From Neocallimastix lanati (nom. inval.) (Eukaryota; Neocallimastigomycota; Neocallimastigomycetes; Neocallimastigales; Neocallimastigaceae), in contig JACVTC010000106.1 of the NCBI GenBank assembly GCA_016946835.1, forward strand, positions 212,501 through 237,500: 25,000 nucleotides of DNA, written 5' to 3'. The notes below the pieces were generated by a model. The model made no database searches, was not told the origin of the DNA, and was given only the letters and a program-made list of their open reading frames with translations. Shown here in pieces: positions 1 through 11,081 of the stretch. Position 1 is the first letter of the stretch. Each line of letters starts with the position of its first letter. A program made the position numbers and the translations under genes.

Positions 1-13
1 ATATATACTTATC

Positions 14-44
<31 letters not shown>

Positions 45-52
45 AAACTTAC
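1..52 (-). other. Probable first intron (5' part) of the preceding gene
   Basis: Read on the minus strand, exon sequence ends at 53 and GTAAGT follows at once (52-47). GTAAGT is also the donor of the third Yop1 intron in this window. Beyond it lies only a TAAA-type simple repeat (TTTA on the plus strand, about 13-44), as expected of an intron here. The acceptor lies outside the window. Confidence 0.6.
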
Positions 53-2594
53 TTGACGTGTCTGGTAATGGTGGTAAATTCTTTTCTATCATGGAATTTT
101 CAATTAATTCTTCATTGGATAAAGTAGAATGTTTATGTTCATTTTCATTTTTGGAAGTATCATCGATGAAAGTATTTGATAAATCATGATCTGGATGGAA
201 TGGCTTTACCATAGAAATACCAGCTCCAATAACTTCATCCTCTTGAATAGGAACAGATTCCTTTGAAACAAAAACCACATGAGGATCATGAAGTTCTTTC
301 TTTTCAGAGAAATCAATATAACTAGTATTATCCTTCTTAGAAGCTTCAATAGATGACGTGGTCATATTATCATTTTTTACTTCATGATTTTCTACTACTG
401 GTGAAGTTACAATGGTTTGATGATGATCTTTAGATTGATTTATAGTGTTATTTTCTTCTATAGCAGTATTTGTTTCTGTGGGAGTAGGAGCAGTAGTAAC
501 GGTAATATGTATTGAATTAGCGCTAGGGGTTGAAATAGATTGAGGAGTAGAAATGGAAGCAGAAGTAGGAGTAAGAGGATTAGAAGTAGGAGTAGGTGGA
601 TTAGATATAGGTGTAGGTGGATTAGGAGTAGGTGTAGGTGGATTAGGAGTAGGTGTAGGTGAAGAAAGAGAAGGAGAAGGAGAAGGAGAAGGAGAAGGAG
701 AAGAAGAAGGAGATGGTGAAGGAGGAGCGATAACTACTACTTTAAGATTTTCATTTGTTTTAATCGATCCATTATTAGCATCTTTTTCATCCTTTATAAT
801 AACTTCTTCAAAATTAGTAATTACCTCATTATTATTTCCTTCATTTTCAATAATGTTTTCTTCATGATTAATATTAACCTCTTTAACATTATCTACTATA
901 TTTTCATTAATTTTTTCTTTAATAGGATCATCGACTATTTTTAATTCTTTTTCATCGATATCCATTGGAGAAGAAGAGTCAGCATTATTTTCTTTTTCTT
1001 CTTCTTCTACTTCTACTTCTTTTTCTTTTTCTTTTTCTTCTTCTCTAATTGGAATATCTTCTGGATCAACTTGAGATCTTTCAACAACAATAACTTCGGC
1101 ATTTATATTGTAAATATTTCTATCAATATCATTTGGAACAATAATACTAACTTCTTCAAAATTAGTAATTACCTCATTATTATTTTCTTTATTATCAGTA
1201 ATGCTTTTTTCATGATTAATATTAACCTCTTTAACATTATCTACTATATTTTCATTAATTTTTTCTTTAATAGGACCATCGACTATTTTTAATTCTTTTT
1301 CATCGATATCCATTGGAGAAGAAGAATCAACATTATTTTCTTTTTTTTCTTCTTCTACTTCTACTTCTACTTCTTTTTCTTTTTCTTTTTCTTCTTCTCT
1401 AATTGGAATATCTTCTGGATCAACTTGAGATCTTTCAACAACAATAACGTCGGCATTTATATTGTAAACACTTTTATCAATATCATTTGGAACAATAATA
1501 CTAACATAGTTATCTTCTTTTGGTTCTGGTTCTGATTCTAGTTGAGGTCTAGATTCACCTTCGGAAGACGTAAGATTATTAGGATTTTGGCTTTGATCAA
1601 TAATATTGGTAGTAATTTCTTTGTTTTTTAATTTTTTTGGAGTAATGGTTGAATCAGTTTTTTCGGAAAAACTACGTTTTACTTTTGCACCAAATGGACG
1701 AGGTAAACTATCCGTTCTTTTTCTAGTCGGTAAAAGAATAGCTTCACCATCTGCATTAACAACAGTAATTTCTCTAATATCAGTTTCATTTAATTGAGAA
1801 ATATCATTTTGATTGGAGAAAAGTTGATGATTATCGTCAATGTTCACATGTGCATCATCAACAATAAGATTTTCATTTTCATTTCCATTGTTTTGATGAG
1901 TAAAATTAGTAGATGAGGGTGAATCATTATAAATAGGTGACTCTTGTGGATGATTCATACTTTTATTAGACTTAGATTTTGATAGGGACTTTTTAGCTTT
2001 AGTATTTAATTTATCTTTTAATTTTAAATAAATTTTAACATAGGATTGTTTATGTTTAGGAAATTTAGATAATTTTTTACCACTACCACTACTACTACTC
2101 TTTTTTTTATTAAGAAGTGGAGTAGAATGGTCATCTGACATGATAGTCATACTATTTTTTACATTGAGAACACTTTGATTTTGACTTTGAAGTTGAAGTT
2201 GATATTCTTCATCCTTTTTCACTTGATTATTTTCTTCTCTTTCTTCTTCTTCTTTTTTAATTTCAATGGGCTCGGTAATACCTTCATTTATATTTGATTC
2301 TGCTTTTTCAACTTTTGGCCCAATTGAATTTTTATTATCAATAGTAGATTTTGGTAAATTATCTTCATTTTTTAATAATTCAAAATTTTCTTCATTATTA
2401 ATAAGATCATCACATGAAGATTGATAGAAAGCTTCTTCATTGGAAGTATAACCATCATATTCACATTTATTACTACTAATATAATTATCATTTTCAACTA
2501 TTACCTCATTCTTAGTAATAGTATTATCCACAGACAATGATTTTTTTTGAGGTTCAGAAAGAGGTATTTTATTTTTTACGTATGGAGCTTCCAT
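53..2594 (-). CDS. Unrecognised low-complexity protein with internal tandem duplication (5' exon, partial at left edge)
   Basis: I do not recognise the family. The ATG at 2594-2592 is the first after an in-frame stop at 2609-2607 and lies in an A-rich leader. The frame stays open to a TAA at 35-33, but a GTAAGT donor at 52-47 makes residue 847 the last complete codon of this exon. The final S-K-F-L-N-K would then be intron read-through, and the gene would continue past the left edge. Order along the protein: Asn/Glu-rich N terminus without signal peptide; basic Lys/Ser patch (about 163-213), possibly nuclear-targeting; a second basic stretch around 290-323 (RKRTDS, VKRSFS); two near-identical acidic repeats (364-481 and 482-597); a Pro-rich segment (about 624-705) with S-P and P-T-P-T-P-N-P repeats; and a less repetitive tail (758-847) containing an SH3-ligand-like P-P-L-P at 841-844. 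No membrane segment or catalytic motif is visible. Its length, continuous frame and biased composition support a real gene. A scaffold or regulatory role is only a guess. Confidence 0.8.
535..730 (-). repeat. Pro-rich coding repeat (S-P dipeptides and P-T-P-T-P-N-P heptads)
   Basis: The segment encodes about 18 residues of alternating Ser/Pro (residues 624-645), then about four copies of a seven-residue P-T-P-T-P/S-N-P repeat (647-679). On the plus strand it appears as GGAGAA and GGAGTAGGTGTAGGTGGATTA repeats, so it is the most G-rich stretch of the window. The plus-strand open frame across it (553-867) is a by-product of this asymmetry. Confidence 0.85.
804..1505 (-). repeat. In-frame tandem duplication (118-aa and 116-aa units) inside the minus-strand gene
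   Basis: Unit 1 (1505-1152, residues 364-481) and unit 2 (1151-804, residues 482-597) are directly adjacent. Both start with V-S-I-I-V-P-N-D-I-D and end with V-I-T-N-F-E-E. They differ by about a dozen substitutions and a 6-bp deletion in the E-V-E-V run. A third unit starts with V-I-I and breaks off at once. Long blocks are identical in DNA as well as protein (for example the stretches around 799-835 and 1149-1185), so the duplication is recent compared with the surrounding spacer. Confidence 0.95.
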
Positions 2595-2785
2595 TTTTTT
2601 TTTTTTTTAAAAAAAAAGAAAAAAAAAGTTTAATAATTGTATTAATATTTATTAAATTTGTATGATTATTTTATTTTGTTTGTTTAGTTTTTTTTTTTGG
2701 TTGGTAGGTTGATTTATTTGCTTGTTTATATATTTTAAGTTTTCAAATATTTTAAAAGAAAAACTTCTATATTAATATTTTTTTT

Positions 2786-2829
<44 letters not shown>

Positions 2830-3790
2830 AAAAATAAAAATAGTTTTTTACATAAAATTAAAAAATAAGAAAAAAAAATTTTTTTTTTTTATTAAATATA
2901 TATATTTAAAAAAAAATTTAAATAATATATATATATAATTTTTAATAAAAAAAAAAAGATTTAAAATTTAATAAAAAAAAAAATAAAAGATTATATAAAA
3001 TTATCAAATGAAAGTATAAAAAAAAAAAAAAAAAAAAAAGTGTATAATTAAAAAAACTATTTAAATATTTAATAAAGAAAAAAATATTAATATTTAAAGA
3101 TTTAGAAAACTTTTTTTTAATTTTGAATTCTTATTTAGCGTTTGTTTTATTCGTTAATAAAATTATTTTTTGAATATTATTTAATTTTTTTAATAATTAT
3201 TTTATTTTTTAATAATAAATCAATTATTTATTATTAGTTTTTATTTTCCTTTTTATTTTATATAAAATCTTTAATATATATTTTTGAAGTTAATTAATAT
3301 ATATTTTTATATAATTAAATTTTACTTTATATTTTTTTTACTAATTTATTTTATTTTATTAAACTTAATGGTTTTTTTTTTTTTTTTTTTTTGAAATAAA
3401 CGATTTTTTTATTTTTTTTTTTTAATTATTATTTTTACTATTATTATAGTTTTGGAATTTAATAATTTTTTATTTTATAATTATTTCTATTTTTTTTAAA
3501 AAAATAATTATTTATTCTTTGAATTTTTATTTTTATTTTTATTTTTATCGTTTATTATAATTATTTTTTATTCTTTTATTTTATTTTTTTTTTTGCTTAT
3601 TTGTTAAATGAATTTATTTTAAACTAATATATATTATTTAAACTCAATTTTTACTTTTTATTTTTATTTTTACTTTTATTTTTATTTTTTTCTTGGTTGT
3701 AGTGTTTTCGTTAATGTAAAAAAATAGAAATACATATATATATAATAGTATTTTTTTTTAAAAAAAAAATAATTAAATATTAATTATTTA
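2595..3790. other. Upstream spacer of the minus-strand gene: homopolymers, no gene seen
   Basis: The stretch starts with an A/T-homopolymer leader just upstream of the ATG and contains a T41 run at 2788-2828. The rest is A/T low-complexity sequence. Promoter elements of the minus-strand gene should lie here, but none stands out. No open frame or RNA-like island is visible. Confidence 0.6.
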
Positions 3791-3791
3791 C

Positions 3792-3846
3792 AATATAAAG
3801 GTCTTCAAAGATATATATAGAATATTTCTATTCTTTCCTTTATATT
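3792..3846. repeat. Bulged inverted repeat (21-bp foldback)
   Basis: AATATAAAGG (3792-3801) pairs with 3837-3846, AAAGA (3807-3811) with 3832-3836, and ATAGAA (3817-3822) with 3826-3831. The loop is TAT. The right arm (3826-3846) is continuous, and the left arm carries two 5-nt bulges (3802-3806 and 3812-3816). It could be a small structured RNA or a chance foldback in A/T-rich DNA. Confidence 0.5.
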
Positions 3847-4525
3847 TATTAAAATAAATAATTTATATTATTTATTTCTTAAAAAAAAAAAAAAATTATA
3901 TATATATATATTTAATATTTAATATATTAAAATTAGGATATTTAGTTTCATAGGTGTGTAGTAAGACTTCTGAGTTTCGATTTTTAATTATTTTAATTTC
4001 TTTAGTTATTAAACTTTTCTTTATATATTTATATACTGTTACAGTTCAAAACGTTAAAGAATTTATTTAAACTTCTTTTGTATTTTTTGGGTATTTGTCT
4101 TTTAAATACTTCTATGGCACCTGTTGAGTTTTTGACATATATATAGTTTCTATATGCAATAAAGATTTAAACTTTTTTTTTTTATTTTTATTTTTAAACC
4201 ATTAAAAAATTAAAATATATAAAAATTTTATATTTCAATATTGTTTTTTATTATTATTTAAATATTTTACTTTTAATAAAATAAAATAAAATAAAAAATA
4301 AAAAAATATTATTTTTATTATTATTATTATTATTAAAAAAATTAAATTATTCTTTAAATTAAGAAAGAAAGAAAAAAAAGAAAAAAATTTTTTTAGAAAA
4401 ATTTTTTATATTTATATTAAAAAAAAAAAAAAACATTTTTATTTTTTTTAAATAAGGAAATAAAATAGAATATTATAAGACTTTTTTTTTTTAATTATTT
4501 TATATAATAATTATATTAATACTTG

Positions 4526-4562
<37 letters not shown>

Positions 4563-5985
4563 GAATTTAATTATTATTCATTAGAAAATAACTTTTTCTT
4601 TTCTAAAAAATTAAATAAATAAGTAAATAAGTAAATAAATAAATAAATAATATAATAAATAAAATAATAAATGAATGAAAAAATAAATAAATAAATAATA
4701 TATAAATGAATAAATATATTAATAAATAAATAAATAATCTTGGAAATTTTTTTTTTACTTTTTAGGTAATATTTAATAAAAATAAAATTAAAACTAAAAG
4801 AAATATGCTTTAGTGTATATTAGATTATAATGATATCTATGGTAAGTATATAAAATAATATATGATAAGAAAAAAGGACAGAAAAAACAAAAAATGAGAT
4901 TTAAAATTTTTTTAGTTTTTAATTTTTCATATTTTAAATATTTATTAAATTATATATAAAAAAAAATACTATGATAGAAATAATAATAATAATATATAAA
5001 AAAAAAAAGAGTTAAAATAATATTAAAAAAAAACACTTTATTATAGAGGTTAAAAATATGATTTGGAATAGAACTTTTATTCTATCTTTGTCTACGACAT
5101 ATTAATTACATTCAGTAATGTTTTATAATTATAGATTATAATTGGAGATATATTAATATTTAAATATTTGATACTGTATAAAAGCAAAAAATAAAAAAAT
5201 TGTAAATTTAAACAATAATAATAGATATAATTATTATTTTTTATTTCATTGAATAATTAATAATTTAAATTTATTTATATTTATTATTACTATTAAAAAT
5301 ACAATGTTTTTCTACTTATTATTATAAATTCAATTTTTTATAGTATTACTAAAACTACATTCTTACTCTTCGTTGTATTCTTCTTTACGTTATTACTTAT
5401 TTTTATTATTAATATTTATTATCCATTACAATCATTATTAATATTTACTATTAATTATAATTTATTATTTATTATTAATTAATTTAATAAAAATAAAAGA
5501 ATTATTAATTTAATTATTTATTATATAAAAATTCTTTTTTATTTTTATTAATGATTCACCAAATGATTAATATATAGTTATTATATTTAATTATTATATT
5601 TCAATATTTGTATCTATTGAAATAAATAATTCAGTTGAATATATTTAATTATATATTCTATTTTATATTAAATTAAAATTAAAAATTTTTAATTTAACTC
5701 TGTAAAAAAAAAAAAAATTTATTTCTATAGCCCATTAAATGAAATGTATTGAACATAATATACTTTAATATATATACTAATATATTAATTAATTAACTTT
5801 AAAAACAAAAGATTAAAAAAAAAAAGGAAAATAAAAAATTTTAAAAAGTAAATGGATTACTAATATTAAGAGATAAGAAAATAAAGTGTAGAGAGATAGT
5901 AGAATAGCTTATATAGAAATAATAATGAATATAAAGAAATTAAAGAAAATAAAATAAAAAATAAAAGAGGATTAAATTATTATTT
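3847..5985. other. Gene-free A/T-rich spacer with one GC-richer island
   Basis: The stretch is mostly A/T low complexity, with an A34 run at 4526-4559 and degenerate TAAA repeats at about 4615-4735. An island at about 3926-4166 is visibly richer in G and C. On the minus strand it can be read as two overlapping open pieces in different frames (4166-4029 with stop, 45 residues; 4045-3926, 40 residues). This could be a decayed gene, but open pieces of this size are expected by chance here. No intact gene is seen. Confidence 0.5.
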
Positions 5986-6616
5986 CTCATGTTAATTTGT
6001 AAAGCTATACTACTGTGCATTGATGTGAATACTTTTCATATAATCGAATTTTTAAAGAATCAGATGTAAACTGTTTTTTGTGATTATATAAATAAAATTT
6101 ATATTTTTCAAAGGGATAGTTTGAATCTTTGAAGGTGTTATAATTTTATTCATACTTTTTATAATAAACTCTAATCAAAAGAAATATATTTTATATGCAT
6201 TATATAAATATATATTGAAAGTTTTTACTTTTAAAAATATATATTAAAATCATCATGACATAAACAAAACTTGCATAAAAGTAAATTAAATTTCTTTTTA
6301 TTATTTTTTTTTAAAAAAAAAATTGGATGTTTCAATTAATTTTCTTTTTCTTACACTTTCGCATTTTTATTTTAGAAAATGTAAAAACTCCATAAATTAA
6401 ATGAAATTTTTATAGTAATTTAAAAATATGAATAAAAAAGAATTATTTAAATAATATAAAAAAGAAATAAAATAAAAAAAAAAGGAAAGAAAGTAATAAA
6501 TTAATATATAAATTGCTTTTTTTTTTTTCTCTTTTAACAGTTATTAGTTTTATATGAATTGTTGTGGCTAATTAATTCATATAAAAATCTATTCAAAGAG
6601 TCTTAATTTAAGGCTT

Positions 6617-6668
<52 letters not shown>

Positions 6669-7075
6669 AAAATATAAATATAAATATATGTAAATAAATA
6701 AATAAATAAATGTATATAAATAAATAAATGTATGTAAATAAATAAATAAGTAAATAAATAAATAAGTAAATAAATAAATATAAATATATATATAATTTCA
6801 ACCATATCCAAAATATTAAATTATGCTTTTAAACTCTTTTCTCTGATCAAGTAAACCAATGATATAATATTTAATATAATTAATATAATATAATAATTAG
6901 TAATATTGATAATATATAGTTAATTACTTTAAAAATGAACTATGATATAAAACATTTCACATAGTATTTAATTCTATTTATATATTTATTATTCATATAT
7001 TATTATTAACGATTGTTATTAATTATTCATATATTATTATTTATTATTCATATATTATTATCTATTAATAAATTA
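5986..7075. other. Gene-free spacer with a second GC-richer island and an A46 run
   Basis: An island at about 5990-6190 is less A/T-biased. On the minus strand it has a 46-codon stop-free stretch (6145-6008) with mixed residues (D, E, K, Q, H, C), flanked by in-frame stops. It may be a gene relic. An A46 homopolymer spans 6621-6666, followed by AAAT-type repeats to about 6785. No intact gene is seen. Confidence 0.5.
6548..6586. repeat. Perfect 13-bp inverted repeat with 13-nt loop
   Basis: TTTTATATGAATT (6548-6560) is matched exactly by its reverse complement at 6574-6586. The loop is GTTGTGGCTAATT. It lies in spacer DNA just left of the A46 tract. The long perfect stem and the GC-containing loop make it more noticeable than the usual A/T palindromes nearby. 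Confidence 0.75.
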
Positions 7076-7079
7076 TTGT

Positions 7080-7480
7080 TTTTTATTATTTATTATTTGT
7101 TATTTAATATTTATTATTTATTATTTATTATTTATTATTTATTATTTATTATTTATTATTACTTATTTATTATTTATTATTACTTATTACTTATTTATTA
7201 TTTATTATTTATTATTTATTATTTATTATTTATTATTTATTATTTATTATTTATTATTTATTATTTATTATTTATTATTTATTATTTATTATTTATTATT
7301 TATTATTTATTATTTATTATTTATTATTTATTATTTATTATTTATTATTTATTATTCAATTAATTATTATTTATATATTATTATTCATTATTTATTATTT
7401 ATTATTCAATTAATTATTATTTATATATTATTATTCATTATTTATTATTTATGATTCAATTATTTAATTATTTATTATTT
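7080..7480. repeat. 7-bp satellite (TTATTTA)n
   Basis: An almost pure run of the heptamer TTATTTA occupies the core (about 7188-7355), with degenerate copies on both sides. Seven is not a multiple of three, so one frame reads as an endless L-F-I-I-Y-Y-L peptide. That apparent protein is an artefact of the repeat. Confidence 0.9.
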
Positions 7481-8715
7481 ATTATAAATTTTTTTCTTTT
7501 CTTTTTTGATGTATTAGCATATATTAACATTTGAATTTTTATTTATTTATTTCTATTGAGTTAACATTGAGTTAACATTCATTTATTAAATTAATATAAT
7601 ATCTTTTTTCCTTTTTTGGACAAAACTTATATTAAAAATTAATTTAAAATTTCAATTCATAATATATTTAGCTATATCAAATGAATAAAAATGTAATTGA
7701 AATGAATATATTGAATGATATACACCTGAATTAAAAATAAAAATAAAAATAAAAATTAAAATAAAAATTAAAATAAAAAAAAAGAACGTGCGACTGTAAC
7801 AATTTATTATACATATCTATATATCTATATAAATATATATAAATTAAAGTACCATAAAAAAATAAAATAAAATAAAATAAAATTTTTAATAATTGGATAT
7901 GTATATATATAATATAGCAAATGAAGATTTTTACTTATACTTCAGTAAAGAATAAAAGAGGAAAAATAGCATTAATATCAACCATACTATGTAAGATACC
8001 ATTGATCAATTTATATAATTTTTTTCATTTATATATATTTTTAAAAATATAAAAGAAAAATATATATTTTTTTAAATATATTAAAATATTCAATAAGATA
8101 TGAGATTATTTAAAATAATTAAATAAATAAAATTTTATATTTTCTAAATATTTCAATAATTAATTTTTAATTATTAAATTTTTTAATAAAAACTACAAAA
8201 TAAAAAATAAAAAATAAAAAATAAAATAAAATAAAATAATTTTATAGCTATTATTATATATAAATTTCTTATTTTTTAGGCATTAATTATAATTTTTATT
8301 ATTAATATATCAAAATTCCTATTTTTTATTAAAATATTTTTTTTAAATATCATTAAAGTTTTAATAATTAAGTAATTAAAAGTATAAATGATAAATAAAA
8401 AATATTATAAAATAATTTTTTTTTCCTATCTTTTATGTCTAAAAATTTTTTTTAATTAAATTAAATGCTACCTAAGAATAAAATTAAAAATAAAATTAAA
8501 ATTAAAATTAAAAAAAAAAAAAAAAAGATAAAATTATAAACATTAAAGGAGTCTTGAAACCTTATTCTCTTTTATATTATTTTATATTATTCTGTGATAG
8601 TAATACTACTGATATAAAATATATATATATTATTATATAATGAATATATTCTTTACTACTATAAAAATTTTTAAAATAACATATCATTATCAGTCTATAT
8701 AATTAAAATAATATT
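7481..8715. other. Gene-free A/T-rich spacer
   Basis: The stretch contains AAAAT/AAATT-type runs (about 7733-7785, 7857-7882, 8200-8240 and 8478-8512) and scattered short GC-containing words, such as GAACGTGCGACTGTAAC at 7784-7800. I see no gene, RNA or larger repeat. Confidence 0.6.
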
Positions 8716-8718
8716 TTT

Positions 8719-9006
8719 TTTAGTCAACTAAAGTTTAATAATTTAAAAAAAAAAAGCTTATATTAATCACAAGTGATTATAAGAAATGATACATAATATT
8801 TATTATATCTTTATTTATTAACTTATTTTATTGTTTTTACTTTAAGAAAGACCTATTCAAAGACCTACTCTCAAATGAATAGGTCAATACTTGTTATTTA
8901 TAATTATTTTTCTATTATAATCTAACACTATTAGTAACATTTAGTATTACGCTGTATTATACTATTGAATAAAAACATTTTACAATTAATAATATAGTAT
9001 AATACA
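8719..9006. repeat. Cluster of four foldback sequences
   Basis: Within 290 bp there are TTTAGT-ca-ACTAAA (8719-8732), TAATCAC-aa-GTGATTA (8764-8779), GACCTATTCA (8850-8859) matched by TGAATAGGTC (8876-8885), and TGTATTATACTAT (8953-8965) matched by ATAGTATAATACA (8994-9006). The third has four G/C pairs in ten and a 16-nt loop, and is unlikely by chance in this composition. The region is slightly GC-richer than its surroundings. No gene is seen. Confidence 0.65.
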
Positions 9007-9679
9007 AAATATAATTAATTAAACACGTAACTATGTAACTATGATATTTAACATATTAGTTATTATTAATTATTAATTATTTTTAATTATTAATTATTAA
9101 TAAATTTGTAATTTGAAATTTTTTTTTAATTTCCAAAATTTTAAAATTAATAATTTTTTTTTTTTATTAAACTTAAATTTGAAAAAGAAAAATAATAAAT
9201 TCTATTCATTAATAAAATGATTTTTTCAAATTTGGACAAAAATAATAATATGAATTAAGATAATTAAGAGGAAATTAAAAAATAATAGTTTAAAATAAAA
9301 AAAAAAATTCATTAAAAATTAAAAGAATTTAAAATAAATGGAATCAAATAAAAAAAATTTTATTAAAAATTAAAAGAATTTAAATAAATGGAATCTTATA
9401 ATACACATTCATAAATTAAAAAAAATTTTTTTTTTTTGAAAATATTATGGTATTATGGTAAAGTATTCATTGATCTAAGAGAATGATATATCTTTTAAAT
9501 TAATTTTTATATAGATATACTAATTTATTCCTTATTAATGGAAAAGAAATGTCAATAGAAAAATTACTTTCTTTTAATAAATTATTTTTTTTTTTATTAT
9601 TATTTATATCAATTATTCATAATTTTTTGTTTAAAAAGATGTGATTGATTTTTATCATCTTATATATTGAAAATATAAA

Positions 9680-9710
<31 letters not shown>

Positions 9711-10030
9711 TCATATCTATAATTAATATATTAATATTTATTTAAACAAATAAAGCGATTTGTAAAAATTTACATTTAGTGAAAAAATAGATATATATCA
9801 TGGTATTCCATATTCTATTAAAGAAACCCATCAAATTTATATAATTAGTTTATATCTTTTTTTTTTTTTTTTTGTTTTTTGTTTTTTGTTTCTAAACTAC
9901 TAGTTAAAATAGTAAATCAATTAAAAATTATAATAAACTATATTTCCTTTTTCTTTTCTTTTCTTTTCTTTTCTTTTTTTATGCTACTATTAATTTTTTT
10001 AAAAAAAATAAAAAAGAAAAAATAATAATA
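9007..10030. other. Gene-free spacer with a short tandem duplication
   Basis: A unit of about 50 bp, with core ATTAAAAATTAAAAGAATTT followed by AAATGGAATC, occurs twice in direct order at 9307-9356 and 9357-9397. There is an (AT)n tract at about 9677-9701 and a CTTTT repeat at about 9950-9977. Nothing gene-like is visible. Confidence 0.6.
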
Positions 10031-11038
10031 ATTGACAATATTATAAATACAAATATTAAGGAACTAGGAACAATTTTAGTTAATTTCAAACATAAATTAT
10101 ACTACACTTATTAATGTTATTATTGATTTCACACATAAATTATAATTAAGCTTTTATTTATATTTATTTTTATAAAAAAAAATATTGATTTTTAATTATT
10201 CATTTGGTTTAATTATTTATTAATAATAATTTTATTTATCCTTCAAAATTTTTTTTTTTTTTTTAGTTTTTTTCTTTTGTATTTAAACCAATATTGATAA
10301 TAATATTTATAATATTTATAATGAAAGAGATATTATTTTGGATTTTAATATACTTTTTATATTAAATTTGTATTATATATTAATTTATAGTATTTATAAT
10401 TATATCACTTTCATAATAATACATATGGTATTTTACACAATAAATATAAATAATTAGATAAAAATATATTAAATATATCAGGAATATAAAAATAAACTAT
10501 TAATAATATTTTCTTTTGTTTGTTTTTAGTTAATATTTTTTTAAAGAGTATGAAAAAAAAATTGAGGACTTTATAAATTCAAATATATACAAACAATTTT
10601 GGTTAAAGTATATATATATGTGAATGTTTATTAAGTGAATTCAAATGAAACCTTTATTAGTTTTCCTTTTTATTAATATATATAATAATAATTAATGGCA
10701 TATTATTAATCATTCCTTCTTTTTTTATTATTTTATTATTATTATTATTATTACCAATAAAACAATAAATTATATCATAAAAGAATTATATAAAAATTCC
10801 TATATTTTTACAAACTTCATAAATAGATTATATTACACTTATTAATGTTATCATTGATTTCACACATATTCTAATTATACTTTGAACTTATTTTATATAT
10901 ATATAATATGTGAAAAAAAGATTTAAATATTTTTGATATATAATTATTCAATCAGTTTATTTTAAACTATATTAATAATTTTAAACCATTCAATTTTTAT
11001 ATATATGTATAATACTGATAATATTTATAATAGAAAAG

Positions 11039-11081
<43 letters not shown>

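Noticed and set aside
553-867. Plus-strand Gly/Val/Glu-rich open frame opposite the first gene
   Set aside because: It is the complement of the Pro-rich repeat of the long minus-strand exon, which has the better start, length and composition.
6608-6811. Minus-strand frame rich in Tyr, Ile, Leu and Phe
   Set aside because: It is a reading of AAAT-type repeats and the A46 run. No conserved or mixed-residue segment is present.
7013-7363. Plus-strand frame repeating L-F-I-I-Y-Y-L
   Set aside because: It is a direct translation of the 7-bp satellite TTATTTA.
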